Below, in pieces: positions 1 through 8,503 of a DNA stretch of 33,615 nucleotides. Origin of the DNA: DSNY01 sp037442465 (GTDB taxonomy: Bacteria > Pseudomonadota > Gammaproteobacteria > Burkholderiales > Burkholderiaceae_F); the NCBI GenBank assembly GCA_037442465.1, contig JBBIQI010000011.1, positions 1 to 33,615 on the forward strand, in the 5' to 3' direction. Both the position numbers and the translations under genes were made by a program. Every line of letters starts with the position of its first letter. Positions within the stretch are counted from its first letter, which is position 1. The notes below the pieces were generated by a model. That model saw nothing but the letters and a program-made list of their open reading frames with translations. It was not told where the DNA came from and did no database searches.

Positions 1-233
1 TCGGTCGGCAGCCCGCGCGCGCGCAGCCCTTCGCGCAGCGCGCCGGCCAGTGCGGCGTCGCCGATCACCGCGAGCGCCGGCCGGTGGCGCTCGCAGATGG
101 CGAGCAGCGACTCGACGTTGGTTTGCGCGGTCACGGCTTCGACGCGAAACCGCTGCGGATGACGCGCGAGCACGTCGAGCGCGCTCGCGCCGATCGAGCC
201 GGTCGCTCCGAGGATGGCAACACCCTGTGTCAT
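1..233 (-). CDS. dxr: 1-deoxy-D-xylulose 5-phosphate reductoisomerase, N-terminal part (cut by window edge)
   Basis: Only the first 77 codons are inside the window; the gene runs off the left edge. The product is the NADPH-dependent enzyme that converts 1-deoxy-D-xylulose 5-phosphate to 2-C-methyl-D-erythritol 4-phosphate, the committed step of the MEP isoprenoid pathway in the cytoplasm. The visible N-terminus begins MTQGVAILGATGSIG, the nucleotide-binding GATGSIG motif of this family, followed by a Rossmann-like alternation. The ATG at 233-231 overlaps the cdsA stop codon in an ATGA, so translation is probably coupled to cdsA. It sits at the distal end of the rpsB operon, close to uppS, which uses isoprenoid precursors. 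Catalytic and metal-binding residues lie outside the window and cannot be checked. Confidence 0.93.
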   Translation of the reverse strand, partial: MTQGVAILGATGSIGASALDVLARHPQRFRVEAVTAQTNVESLLAICERHRPALAVIGDAALAGALREGLRARGLPT

Positions 234-1060
234 GCCGCGAGCTGTCTGAGCAAGGCCGCCGCCGGCAACACCGGCAACAGCGCATCGATGCGATCGAGCA
301 CGCCGCCGTGCCCGGGCAGCAGGCGGCCGCTGTCCTTCACGCCGGCTTGCCGCTTGAGCAGGCTTTCGAACAGATCGCCGACGATCGACAGCGCCACCAG
401 CAGCGCCAGCGCGAGCAACGCGCTGCCGAAGGGTAGCGTCTGCAGCAACCAGGTCGAGAACAGGCGCAACTGCGGCGCAGCCGCCGCCAACAGCAGCGCC
501 GAGCCCAGCACCGCGATCAGCGCACCAGCGACGCCGGCCCAGGTCTTGCCGGGGCTGATGTGCGGCGCAAGTCTGCGTTTGCCGAAGGCGCGTCCCGCGA
601 AGTAGGCCGCAATGTCGGCGATCCAGACCAGCGCTGCAGCCGACAGCAGCATCAGCACGCCGTCCCGGTAAAGCAGCATCGCCGCCACCCACGCCGCCAC
701 CAGCAGCGCGCCGCCCAACGCGCTCTTGACCCCTGACGCAATGCGCACGCCGCCGTGCTCGGCCCGCGCCAGCAACGGACCGATCAACGCCCAGATCGCG
801 CAGGCCACTGCCACGATCACCGTCGCCGCCGTTTCGCGTGGCCACGCGGCCAGCACGTCGAGCAGGAACAGCGAGGCCGCAAGCACGACTGAGACGCCGA
901 GCGCGACGGGGCCGGCATGAGCCGCGAGCCTGGCCCACTCGTACACCGCCGCGCCGATCACCACTGACATTGCCGCGGAAAAGACCGTCGGCCCCGCAGC
1001 GAGCGCACCGGCCAACGCCAGCAGCAGGACGACCGCGGTGACGACACGTTGCCTGAGCAT
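230..1060 (-). CDS. cdsA: Phosphatidate cytidylyltransferase (CDP-diacylglycerol synthase)
   Basis: An integral membrane enzyme that makes CDP-diacylglycerol from phosphatidic acid and CTP, the branch point of phospholipid synthesis. The 276-residue protein is mostly hydrophobic, with many leucine/alanine-rich membrane segments. It carries the family signature near the C-terminus: SLLKRQAGVKDSGRLLPGHG followed by GVLDRID, with the conserved KR, KD, HGG and DR. The upstream motif ADIAAYFAGRAFGKRRLAPH is also typical. I chose the ATG at 1060 (MLRQRVV), which has GAGGG just upstream and lies 7 bases after the uppS stop. A longer in-frame start at 1144 would overlap uppS by about 75 bases and add a polar extension, so I reject it. 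The stop overlaps the dxr start. Confidence 0.95.
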   Translation of the reverse strand: MLRQRVVTAVVLLLALAGALAAGPTVFSAAMSVVIGAAVYEWARLAAHAGPVALGVSVVLAASLFLLDVLAAWPRETAATVIVAVACAIWALIGPLLARAEHGGVRIASGVKSALGGALLVAAWVAAMLLYRDGVLMLLSAAALVWIADIAAYFAGRAFGKRRLAPHISPGKTWAGVAGALIAVLGSALLLAAAAPQLRLFSTWLLQTLPFGSALLALALLVALSIVGDLFESLLKRQAGVKDSGRLLPGHGGVLDRIDALLPVLPAAALLRQLAA

Positions 1061-1067
1061 CGGGCCC

Positions 1068-1802
1068 TCAGGGTGCAGCCGCCAGCTGCGCGCTGGTGCG
1101 ACCGAAGCGGCGCTCTCGGGTCGCATACCAGGCGAGCGCCGCATCGAGCGCGGCGGCGTCGAAATCGGGCCACAACAGGTCGGTGAAATACAGTTCCGCG
1201 TACGCCGACTGCCACAGCAGGAAGTTGCTGATGCGCTGCTCGCCTCCGGTGCGGATCAGCAGGTCTACGTCGGGCGCAAACGCCAGCGCGAGATGGCGGG
1301 CGAGCAGAGCTTCGTCGACGGCCGCCGGGTGCGCCGCGAGCGACGGATCGGACGCGAGCAGCCGCCGCACCGCCTGCACGATGTCCCAGCGGCCGCCATA
1401 GCTTGCGCATACGGTCAGTTTGAGCTTGTCGTTGCTGGCGGTCGCCAGTTCGGCCTGCTCGATGTGCCGCCGCAGTTCGGGGTCGAACGCCGCCAGATCG
1501 CCGACCACGCGCAACCGTACGCCGTTGTCGCGCAGCTTGCCGACCTCTTTCTGCAGCGCCGACAGGAACAGCCGCATCAGCACCGAGACCTCGTCGGCCG
1601 GACGGCGCCAGTTCTCCGAGCTGAAGGCGAACAGCGTCAGGAACTCGACGCCGCGGCGCCCGCACGCCTCGATGACGACGCGCACCGCATCGACGCCGCG
1701 TGTGTGACCGGCCACGCGCGGCAGGTGCCGGCGCGTGGCCCAGCGTCCGTTACCGTCCATGATGACGGCCACATGGCGCGGGATCTTCGGTAGCTTGGAC
1801 AC
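1068..1802 (-). CDS. uppS: Undecaprenyl diphosphate synthase (cis-prenyltransferase)
   Basis: Extends farnesyl diphosphate with isopentenyl diphosphate units in cis to give the C55 lipid carrier used for peptidoglycan and O-antigen. At 244 residues it has the usual family length. Visible motifs are MDGNGRWA at residues 15-22, with Asp16 as the expected Mg2+/catalytic residue; a GHTRG segment; FSSENWRRP; and RTGGEQRISNFLLWQ with the following AYAEL stretch, which form the diphosphate-binding site. It lies between frr (28-base gap) and cdsA (7-base gap), the standard proteobacterial order, so it is almost certainly cotranscribed. Confidence 0.96.
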   Translation of the reverse strand: MSKLPKIPRHVAVIMDGNGRWATRRHLPRVAGHTRGVDAVRVVIEACGRRGVEFLTLFAFSSENWRRPADEVSVLMRLFLSALQKEVGKLRDNGVRLRVVGDLAAFDPELRRHIEQAELATASNDKLKLTVCASYGGRWDIVQAVRRLLASDPSLAAHPAAVDEALLARHLALAFAPDVDLLIRTGGEQRISNFLLWQSAYAELYFTDLLWPDFDAAALDAALAWYATRERRFGRTSAQLAAAP

Positions 1803-1830
1803 GTGCGGGACGTCGTCGGTCCGGGCGTGC

Positions 1831-2391
1831 TCAGACGGTCATGATCTCCTTTTCCTTTTCGGCGATCAGTCTGTCGATGTCCGCGACGAAGCGGTCCGTG
1901 AGCTTCTGTATCTCTTCCTGCGCGCGCCGCTCCTCGTCCTCGGACACTTCCCTTTTCTTCAGCAGGTCCTTCAGGTGGGCGATCGCGTCGCGCCGCAGAT
2001 TGCGAACCGCGACCTTGGCCGTTTCGCCTTCGTGCCGCACGACCTTGGTCAGTTCGCGGCGCCGCTCTTCGGTCAGCGGCGGCATCGGCACGCGGATCAC
2101 GTCGCCGTGCGTGGCCGGGTTCAGTCCGAGGTCGGACTCGCGGATCGCCTTTTCGATGGCTGGCGCCATCTTCTTCTCCCACGGCTGCACCGTGATGGTG
2201 CGCGCATCGCCGAGCCCGACGTTGGCCACCTGCGCGATCGGCACCATCGAGCCGTAGTAATCGACCAGCACGTGATCGAGCAGGCCCGTGTGGGCGCGGC
2301 CGGTGCGCACCTTGGCCAGATCGTGCTTGAGCGTTTCCACCGACTTGTGCATCTTCTGTTCGGCGGACTTGCGAATCTCGGCGATGTTCAT
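1831..2391 (-). CDS. frr: Ribosome recycling factor
   Basis: With EF-G, this 186-residue protein splits post-termination ribosomes. The N-terminus MNIAEIRKSAEQKMHKSVE and the segment LAKVRTGRAHTGLLD are characteristic of the helical-bundle domain. LTEERRRELTKVVR and a charged helical tail, which ends with EKEKEIMTV, complete the fold. The ATG at 2391 is preceded by GGAGGA at 7-base spacing. An in-frame start at 2514 would overlap pyrH by about 100 bases and add a non-conserved arginine-rich leader, so I reject it. pyrH ends 17 bases upstream. Confidence 0.96.
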   Translation of the reverse strand: MNIAEIRKSAEQKMHKSVETLKHDLAKVRTGRAHTGLLDHVLVDYYGSMVPIAQVANVGLGDARTITVQPWEKKMAPAIEKAIRESDLGLNPATHGDVIRVPMPPLTEERRRELTKVVRHEGETAKVAVRNLRRDAIAHLKDLLKKREVSEDEERRAQEEIQKLTDRFVADIDRLIAEKEKEIMTV

Positions 2392-2408
2392 CTGCGTTCC
2401 TCCGCTAC

Positions 2409-3125
2409 TCACACGTGCACCAGCGTGCCTTCGTCCTCGCCCAGCACCACGCGCCGCAGCGCGCCGGGTTTGCCGATGTCGAACACCTTGATCGGCAGCT
2501 TCTGGTCGCGGCACAGCGCGAAGGCTGTCGCGTCCATGATCTGCAGCTTGCGAGCGAGCGCCTCGTCGAACGTCAGCGACGTGAAGCGCGTGGCCTTCGG
2601 ATCCTTCTTCGGGTCGGCGCTGTACACGCCATCGACCTTGGTCGCCTTCAACACGATCTGCGCGCCGACTTCCGAGCCGCGCAGCGCCGCCGCGGTGTCG
2701 GTCGTGAAGAACGGATTGCCTGTCCCCGCGGCAAAGATAACGACCTTGCCTTCCTCGAGGTAGCGCATCGCCTTCGGCCGGATGTACGGCTCGACCACCT
2801 GCTCGATGTTCAGCGCGGACTGCACGCGGGCTTCGACCCCGGCGCGCCGCATCGCGTCTTGCAGCGCCATCGCGTTCATCACGGTGGCCATCATGCCCAT
2901 GTAGTCGGCGGTCGCGCGATCCATGCCGGACGCACCCAGCGCAACCCCGCGGAAGATGTTGCCGCCGCCGATGACGATCGCCAGCTCCACCCCCAGCGCG
3001 ACCACCTCGCCGATGTCGGCGACCATGCGCTCGATCGTGTCCCGGTTGATGCCGAACGGATCGTCGCCCATCAGGGCTTCGCCCGAGAGCTTGAGCAGTA
3101 CGCGCTTGTACGCGGGTGTGGTCAT
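2409..3125 (-). CDS. pyrH: UMP kinase
   Basis: Phosphorylates UMP to UDP with ATP. It belongs to the amino-acid-kinase fold (hexameric bacterial UMP kinase), not to the P-loop NMP kinases. The 238-residue protein begins MTTPAYKRVLLKLSGEAL, with the N-terminal KLSGEAL phosphate loop. It then shows VIGGGNIFRG at about residues 51-60, the FAAGTGNPFFTTDTAA substrate loop, and KATKVDGVYSADPKKDP, a nucleotide-binding stretch typical of the family. The order tsf-pyrH-frr is conserved in proteobacteria and supports the call. tsf ends 21 bases upstream. Confidence 0.97.
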   Translation of the reverse strand: MTTPAYKRVLLKLSGEALMGDDPFGINRDTIERMVADIGEVVALGVELAIVIGGGNIFRGVALGASGMDRATADYMGMMATVMNAMALQDAMRRAGVEARVQSALNIEQVVEPYIRPKAMRYLEEGKVVIFAAGTGNPFFTTDTAAALRGSEVGAQIVLKATKVDGVYSADPKKDPKATRFTSLTFDEALARKLQIMDATAFALCRDQKLPIKVFDIGKPGALRRVVLGEDEGTLVHV

Positions 3126-3146
3126 CGGCGTCGTGCCGTCCGCGTC

Positions 3147-4040
3147 TCAGCCGCGCGCCGCCGCCGCCTGTGCGGCGACCTCGGCAGCGAAGTCGGTCTG
3201 CTTCTTCTCGATGCCTTCGCCGACGACATACAGCACAAAGCCGTTGACCGTCGCCCCCTTGGCCTTGAGCAGCTGCTCGATCGTCTGCTTGCCGTCGGCC
3301 GCCTTGACGAAAACCTGCCCGAGCAGCGTGACGTCCTTCAGGAACTTCTGCACGCTGCCCTCGGCGATCTTCGCGAGCATCGCCTCGGGTTTGCCGGCCT
3401 CGCGCGCCTTCTCCAGCGCGATGCGCCGCTCGGTGTCGATCAACTCGGGTGCTACGCCGGCGGCATCGACCGAGCGGGGTTTGCTCGCGGCGATGTGCAT
3501 GGCCAGGTCCTTGCCGAGGTCGGCGTCGCCGCCGGTAACGTCGACCAGCACGCCGATCTTTGCACCGCCGTGCACGTAGGAGGCGATGCGGCCCTTCGCT
3601 TCAAGGCGGGCGAAACGGCGGATCGAAATGTTCTCGCCGATCCTGCCGATCAGCGCGGTACGCACGGTTTCGACGGTGCCGTCACCGAGCGGCAGCGCCG
3701 CCAGCGCGGCAACGTCGGCCGGGTTCCGGTCTGCAACCATCTGCGCCAGGTTGCGCGCAAACGCGATGAAGTCGTCGTTCTTGGCGACGAAGTCGGTCTC
3801 GCAGTTGACCTCGACGATCGCGCCGAGCTTGGCGGCCGCATCGACGCTGACCGCGACGACGCCTTCCGCGGTGACGCGGCTGGCCGCCTTGCCCGCCTTG
3901 GCGCCGAGCTTCACGCGCAGGATCTCCTCGGCCTTTGCCATGTCGCCACCCGCTTCGGCGAGCGCCTTCTTGCATTCCATCATCGGCGCGTCGGTCTTTT
4001 CGCGCAGTTCCTTGACCATTGCAGCGGTGATCTCCGCCAT
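3147..4040 (-). CDS. tsf: Elongation factor Ts
   Basis: Nucleotide-exchange factor for EF-Tu. The 297-residue protein starts with a UBA-like domain (MAEITAAMVKELREKTDAPM) and contains the EF-Tu-contacting motif TDFVAKND at residues 82-89, which is needed for GDP release. The second half has the paired EF-Ts core repeats, and length matches the family. A GGGAG ribosome-binding site lies just upstream of the ATG. A terminator-like hairpin lies between this gene and rpsB, so tsf expression probably depends on read-through. Confidence 0.97.
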   Translation of the reverse strand: MAEITAAMVKELREKTDAPMMECKKALAEAGGDMAKAEEILRVKLGAKAGKAASRVTAEGVVAVSVDAAAKLGAIVEVNCETDFVAKNDDFIAFARNLAQMVADRNPADVAALAALPLGDGTVETVRTALIGRIGENISIRRFARLEAKGRIASYVHGGAKIGVLVDVTGGDADLGKDLAMHIAASKPRSVDAAGVAPELIDTERRIALEKAREAGKPEAMLAKIAEGSVQKFLKDVTLLGQVFVKAADGKQTIEQLLKAKGATVNGFVLYVVGEGIEKKQTDFAAEVAAQAAAARG

Positions 4041-4070
4041 CGCGTACTCCCGGATGCCTATCGTGTCTGC

Positions 4071-4091
4071 AAAAAGGGGGCTTGCGCCCCC
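4071..4091 (-). terminator. Intrinsic terminator or attenuator hairpin between rpsB and tsf
   Basis: On the minus strand the sequence reads GGGGGC, loop GCAA, GCCCCC, then TTTTT: a perfect 6-bp G/C stem with a tetraloop and a five-T tract. It lies 30 bases after the rpsB stop and 31 bases before the tsf start. Because tsf and the next genes have no other obvious promoter, it probably acts as a partial terminator that sets the S2 to EF-Ts ratio; a partial terminator in this position is known in Escherichia coli. The degree of read-through is inference. Confidence 0.75.
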
Positions 4092-4120
4092 GTGGTTCGT
4101 CTTCGGTACGTGGCGCGACC

Positions 4121-4870
4121 TCAGGCCGCTTCGTCCTCGCTGACCTCGACGAACTCCTCGTCGCTGACGGCCTGCACGACGCCTTGCAGCGCCTGCGCCC
4201 TGCCCTCCAGCACCGCGTCGGCGATGCCGCGCGCATACAGCCGGACCGCACGGCTGGAATCGTCGTTGCCCGGGATCACGTAGGCGATGCCTTCCGGCGA
4301 ATGGTTGGTATCGACCACGGCGACGACCGGAATGCCCAGTTTCTGCGCTTCCTGCACGGCAATCTTGTGGTAGCCGACGTCGATCACGAAGATCGCGTCG
4401 GGCAGCGCGCTCATCTCCTTGATGCCGCCGATCGATTTGTTCAGCTTGTCCACTTCGCGCTGAAAATCCAGCGCCTCCTTCTTGGACATGCGCTCCAGCC
4501 CGCCGTCGGCGACGACCTGCTCCATTTCCTTAAGCCGTTTGATCGACGCCTTGATGGTCTTGAAGTTGGTCAGCATGCCGCCGAGCCAGCGCTGGTCGAC
4601 GTACGGCATCCCGCAGCGCTTGGCTTCCTCGACGACGATCTCGCGCGCCTGCCGCTTGGTGCCGACGAACAGGATGGTGCCGCGGTTGGCCGCGAGCTGC
4701 CGCACGAACTTGGCGGCCGCCTGAAACTGCTCGAGCGTGCGCTCGAGGTTGATGATGTGGATCTTGTTGCGATGGCCGAAGATGTAAGGGGCCATCTTCG
4801 GGTTCCAGAAGCGGGTCTGGTGGCCGAAATGCACACCCGCCTCCAGCATCTGACGCATGGTCACGGACAC
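4121..4870 (-). CDS. rpsB: 30S ribosomal protein S2
   Basis: Small-subunit protein S2, which binds late in assembly and helps recruit S1. The 249-residue protein begins MSVTMRQMLEAGVHFGHQTR, the S2 signature, followed by FWNPKMAPYIFGHRNKIHII. Further conserved stretches are FVGTKRQA, DQRWLGGMLTNFKT, and LPDAIFVIDVGYHKIAVQEA with the following PVVAVVDTNHSPEGI. It is the first gene of the minus-strand operon. The 224-base gap to map holds a good promoter and a leader of roughly 130 nt, where autoregulation by S2, known in enterobacteria, could act. Confidence 0.98.
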   Translation of the reverse strand: MSVTMRQMLEAGVHFGHQTRFWNPKMAPYIFGHRNKIHIINLERTLEQFQAAAKFVRQLAANRGTILFVGTKRQAREIVVEEAKRCGMPYVDQRWLGGMLTNFKTIKASIKRLKEMEQVVADGGLERMSKKEALDFQREVDKLNKSIGGIKEMSALPDAIFVIDVGYHKIAVQEAQKLGIPVVAVVDTNHSPEGIAYVIPGNDDSSRAVRLYARGIADAVLEGRAQALQGVVQAVSDEEFVEVSEDEAA

Positions 4871-5006
4871 GGAACGACTCCTACCAAGGTTGGGTCAAAC
4901 GCAGCCGTCTCGGTCTCCGCGCGGCGAAGACACCTTGGCGACGGTGCGCACGCTTTACGCCTCGGCTCGGCAGGGAAATCACCCGACCACGCCAAAGCAG
5001 CCAGCT

Positions 5007-5036
5007 ATTATACGGACCCGACCTCAACCGCGTCAT
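5007..5036 (-). promoter_or_regulatory. Predicted sigma-70 promoter for rpsB operon
   Basis: On the minus strand a perfect TATAAT (5012-5007) is preceded, after an 18-base spacer, by ATGACG (5036-5031), which matches TTGACA at four of six positions. Transcription would start near 5000, giving a leader of about 130 nt before the rpsB ATG at 4870. The region 4871-5094 is the only non-coding stretch upstream of the seven-gene minus-strand operon. On the plus strand the same block reads TATTATAC and could serve map, but I see no convincing -35 there. Confidence 0.65.
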
Positions 5037-5094
5037 CCGCGCCGGACTGCGGCCCGATTCTCCCCGCCCTTTCGCCGCCAGCGACCGCCCATCC

Positions 5095-5928
5095 ATGCCG
5101 ATCGTCATCAAGAACGCCGAGGACATCGTCGGCATGCGCGTCGCGGGTCGCCTCGCGGCGGAAGTGCTCGACTTCATCGCCCCGTACGTCAAGCCCGGCG
5201 TCACGACCGCCGAGATCGATCGCCTCTGCCACGACTACATGGTCCGCGTGCAGGGCACGACGCCGGCGCCGCTGAACTACGCGCCGCCCGGCTATCGGCC
5301 GTTCCCAAAGTCGATCTGCACGTCGGTCAATCATCAGGTGTGCCACGGCATCCCGGGCGATCGCGTCCTGAAAAACGGCGACATCGTCAACATCGACGTG
5401 ACCGTCATCAAGGACGGCTACCACGGCGACACCAGCCGGATGTTCTACGTCGGCGAGCCGTCGATCGCGGCGCGCCGGCTTTGCGAGGTGACCTACGAGT
5501 GCATGTGGCTCGGCATTCAGCAGGTGCGCCCGGGCGGGTACCTCGGCGACATCGGCCACGCTATCCAGACGCACGCGGAGAAGCACGGCTACAGCGTCGT
5601 GCGCGAGTTCTGCGGGCACGGCATCGGCCGCAGGTTCCACGAGGAGCCCCAGGTCCTGCACTACGGCAAGCCGGGTACGCTCGATCGACTGGTACCGGGG
5701 ATGACTTTCACGGTCGAGCCGATGATCAACGCCGGACGACGCGACATCAAGGAGCTCGCCGATGGCTGGACCATCGTCACCAAGGACCACAGTCTGTCGG
5801 CGCAGTGGGAGCACACGGTACTCGTGACCGAGTTGGGTTACGAGGTGCTGACCGTATCGGCCGGCGCGCCGCCGCCGCCGGCGTTCATCCGTGCAGCCAG
5901 GACAGGTAGCGCGCTGGCCGCGGTCTGA
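5095..5928 (+). CDS. map: Methionine aminopeptidase, type I
   Basis: Removes the initiator methionine from nascent proteins; a cytosolic dimetal hydrolase. All expected residues are visible: His84 (substrate contact), metal ligands Asp101 and Asp112 in NIDVTVIKDGYHGDTS, His175 in CGHGIGRRFHEEP, Glu208 in TVEPM and Glu239 in QWEHT. The length of 277 residues is slightly above the usual ~264 because of a proline/alanine-rich tail (SAGAPPPPAFIRAARTGSAL). It is divergent from rpsB, as in many proteobacteria, and is followed 10 bases later by glnD. Confidence 0.96.
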   Translation: MPIVIKNAEDIVGMRVAGRLAAEVLDFIAPYVKPGVTTAEIDRLCHDYMVRVQGTTPAPLNYAPPGYRPFPKSICTSVNHQVCHGIPGDRVLKNGDIVNIDVTVIKDGYHGDTSRMFYVGEPSIAARRLCEVTYECMWLGIQQVRPGGYLGDIGHAIQTHAEKHGYSVVREFCGHGIGRRFHEEPQVLHYGKPGTLDRLVPGMTFTVEPMINAGRRDIKELADGWTIVTKDHSLSAQWEHTVLVTELGYEVLTVSAGAPPPPAFIRAARTGSALAAV

Positions 5929-5938
5929 CAAGTCCGCT

Positions 5939-8494
5939 ATGAACGACGTCGGCTTCACGCTGCGCGCCGAGCTGGGCGCGGAGCGCGAACGGCTGATCGC
6001 GGCGTTTCGCCAGGGTGCGCCGGTACAGTGGTTGCTGGCCGGCTGGTGCCGTGCCGTGGACGCGCTGCTACGGCGCGTCGCGGGGGAGGCCGGTCTCGCG
6101 CAACGCGCCGCGATCGTCGCCGTCGGCGGTTACGGACGCGGCGAACTGTTTCCCCACTCCGATGTGGACATCCTGATCGTTCCGCGCGCCGATTGCGAGG
6201 AACGCGACAAGGCGGCAATCGAGGACCTCGTCGGGCTGCTGTGGGACATGGGGCTGCATCTGGGGCACAGCGTGCGCACGATCGAGGAGTGCCGCAGCGA
6301 AGCGGCCGCCGACGTCACCGTCCTCACGTCGATGCTCGAATCGCGGCGCATCGCCGGCCCGCAGTCGCTCTACCAGGCACTGGTGGGGGCGATCGGCGGC
6401 GTGCTCGATGCGCAGGCGTTTTTCCGCGCCAAGGTGCTCGAGCAGCAGCAGCGCCACACGAAGTTCCACGACACGCCGTACAGCCTGGAGCCGAACTGCA
6501 AGGACAGCCCAGGCGGGCTGCGCGATCTGCAGGTGCTGCTGTGGGTCGCGCGCGCGGCCGGTCTGGGCGCCACATGGGCCGAGTTGCAGGCGCGCGGTCT
6601 GCTGACGCGCGCCGAGCTGGCGATGCTGGTGCACAACGAGCGCACACTGAAGCGGATCCGTGCCTGGCTGCATATCGTCGCCGGCCGCCGCGAAGACCGA
6701 CTCGTCTTCGACGTGCAGCATGCGGTCGCACAGGCCGCCGGCATCCATGCCACCGCCACGCGGCGGGCGAGCGAAGTGCTGATGCAGCGCTACTACTGGG
6801 CCGCCAAGGCCGTCACCCAGCTCAACACGATCGTCCTGCAGAACATCGAGGAGCGGCTGTTTCCGCACGATGCCGCGCAGGCCGCGCCGATCGACGCGAC
6901 CTTCGTCGCCCGCAACGAGCTGCTGGACATCGACGAGGACCGCGCGCTCGAGCGCGATCCGAACGCCCTGCTGCGTGCCTTCCTGACGCTGCAGCGGCAT
7001 CCGGAGCTCAAGGGCATGAGCGCGCGGCTGCTGCGCGCAATCTGGCGCGGCCGCCACCTGATCGACGGCGCGTTCCGGCGCGACCCCGTCAACCGCGCGA
7101 CCTTCCTGGCGATCCTGCAGCAGCAGCGCGGAGTCCTGCACGAGCTGCGGCGGATGAACCAGTGGTCCGTGCTCGGCGGTTATCTGCCCGCGTTCCGCCG
7201 CATCGTCGGGCAGATGCAGCACGACCTGTTCCACGTGTACACCGTCGACCAGCACATCCTGATGGTCGTTCGCAACTTACGGCGCTTCACGCAGGCCGAG
7301 CACGCGCACGAGTATCCGCTGTGCAGCCAGTTGATCGCCGACTTCGATCGCCCGTGGCTGTTGCTGATCGCGGCGCTGTTCCACGACATCGCCAAGGGGC
7401 GCGGCGGCGATCACAGCGAACTGGGCGCGCGCGACGCGCGCAACTTCTGCCGTGCGCACGGGCTGGCGCGCGCCGACACCGATCTTGTGGTCTTCCTTGT
7501 CGAGCACCATCTGACCATGTCGCGCGTCGCGCAAAAGCAGGACATCGCCGACCCGGCCGTCGTCGAGCGCTTCGCGCGGCTGGTGGGCAGCGAGCGGCGT
7601 CTGATCGCGCTGTACCTGCTGACCGTCGCCGACATTCGCGGCACCAGCCCGCGCGTGTGGAACGCGTGGAAGGGCAAGCTGCTGGAGGATCTGTTCGTGC
7701 TGACGCGCCGCCAGCTCGGCGGCGCGGCGGTGCCGGCAACGGCGGAACTCGAAGGGCGCAAACGCGAAGCGCTGGCGACCTTGCGGTGGTACGGCCTGCC
7801 GGAAACGGCGCACGAACCGCTGTGGGAGCAGCTCGACGTCGTTTACTTCCTGCGCCACACGGCGAAGGACATCGCCTGGCACGCACGCTCGCTCGTCGCG
7901 CACGTACGCACCGAGCGGCCGATCGTGCGCACGCGCCTGTCGCCGGTGGGCGAAGGCGCGGAGGTGCTCATCTACATACGCGACCAGAAGGACCTGTTCG
8001 CGCGCATCTGCGGCTACTTCGACAGCCGCAGCCTGAGCATTCTCGACGCGAAGATCCATACGACCCGGCATGGGTACGCGCTCGACACCTTCGTCGTCAC
8101 CGACAACGGCCGCACGCCGCACTTTCGTGCGCTGCTGACCCAGATCGAGCACGAGCTGACCGACTGGCTGGCACGGCCTGCCGAGTTGCCGCCGCCCGTG
8201 AAGGGTCGGCTGTCGCGCCACTCGCGCCACTTTCCGATCTCGCCGAGCGTGCAGCTGCAGCCGGACGAGCGCGCCGAGCACTATCTGCTCGAGGTCGTCG
8301 CCACCGACCGCATCGGCCTGCTGTACGCGATCGCGCGCGTGCTCGCGCGGCACGGCGTCAATGTCCACACCGCCAAGATCCTGACCCTCGGCGAACGCGT
8401 CGAGGACGTGTTCCTGATCGACGGGCCTATCTTCGCGAGCGCGCGTGGACAACTCCAGCTCGAAGGCGATCTGCTCGAAGCGCTCGCGCACTGA
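5939..8494 (+). CDS. glnD: Bifunctional uridylyltransferase/uridylyl-removing enzyme (PII regulator)
   Basis: Senses glutamine and adds or removes UMP on PII signalling proteins, which sets glutamine synthetase activity and Ntr gene expression. Domains in order over 851 residues: a nucleotidyltransferase domain with GGYGRGEL at 63-70 and the catalytic pair Asp75 and Asp77 (HSDVD); a helical GlnD/GlnE-type linker; an HD hydrolase domain with FHDIAKGRGGDHSELG from residue 481; then two ACT domains starting near 677 and 782 that should bind glutamine. I chose the ATG at 5939, 10 bases after the map stop. An in-frame ATG at 5891 would overlap the end of map and add 16 non-conserved residues. Confidence 0.95.
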   Translation: MNDVGFTLRAELGAERERLIAAFRQGAPVQWLLAGWCRAVDALLRRVAGEAGLAQRAAIVAVGGYGRGELFPHSDVDILIVPRADCEERDKAAIEDLVGLLWDMGLHLGHSVRTIEECRSEAAADVTVLTSMLESRRIAGPQSLYQALVGAIGGVLDAQAFFRAKVLEQQQRHTKFHDTPYSLEPNCKDSPGGLRDLQVLLWVARAAGLGATWAELQARGLLTRAELAMLVHNERTLKRIRAWLHIVAGRREDRLVFDVQHAVAQAAGIHATATRRASEVLMQRYYWAAKAVTQLNTIVLQNIEERLFPHDAAQAAPIDATFVARNELLDIDEDRALERDPNALLRAFLTLQRHPELKGMSARLLRAIWRGRHLIDGAFRRDPVNRATFLAILQQQRGVLHELRRMNQWSVLGGYLPAFRRIVGQMQHDLFHVYTVDQHILMVVRNLRRFTQAEHAHEYPLCSQLIADFDRPWLLLIAALFHDIAKGRGGDHSELGARDARNFCRAHGLARADTDLVVFLVEHHLTMSRVAQKQDIADPAVVERFARLVGSERRLIALYLLTVADIRGTSPRVWNAWKGKLLEDLFVLTRRQLGGAAVPATAELEGRKREALATLRWYGLPETAHEPLWEQLDVVYFLRHTAKDIAWHARSLVAHVRTERPIVRTRLSPVGEGAEVLIYIRDQKDLFARICGYFDSRSLSILDAKIHTTRHGYALDTFVVTDNGRTPHFRALLTQIEHELTDWLARPAELPPPVKGRLSRHSRHFPISPSVQLQPDERAEHYLLEVVATDRIGLLYAIARVLARHGVNVHTAKILTLGERVEDVFLIDGPIFASARGQLQLEGDLLEALAH

Positions 8495-8503
8495 GCGCCA
8501 CGC

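Noticed and set aside
2415..4283. 622-codon plus-strand open frame opposite pyrH and tsf
   Set aside because: It is antisense to two clearly conserved genes, rich in Arg, His and Asp, and shows no domain. It is a high-G+C artefact.
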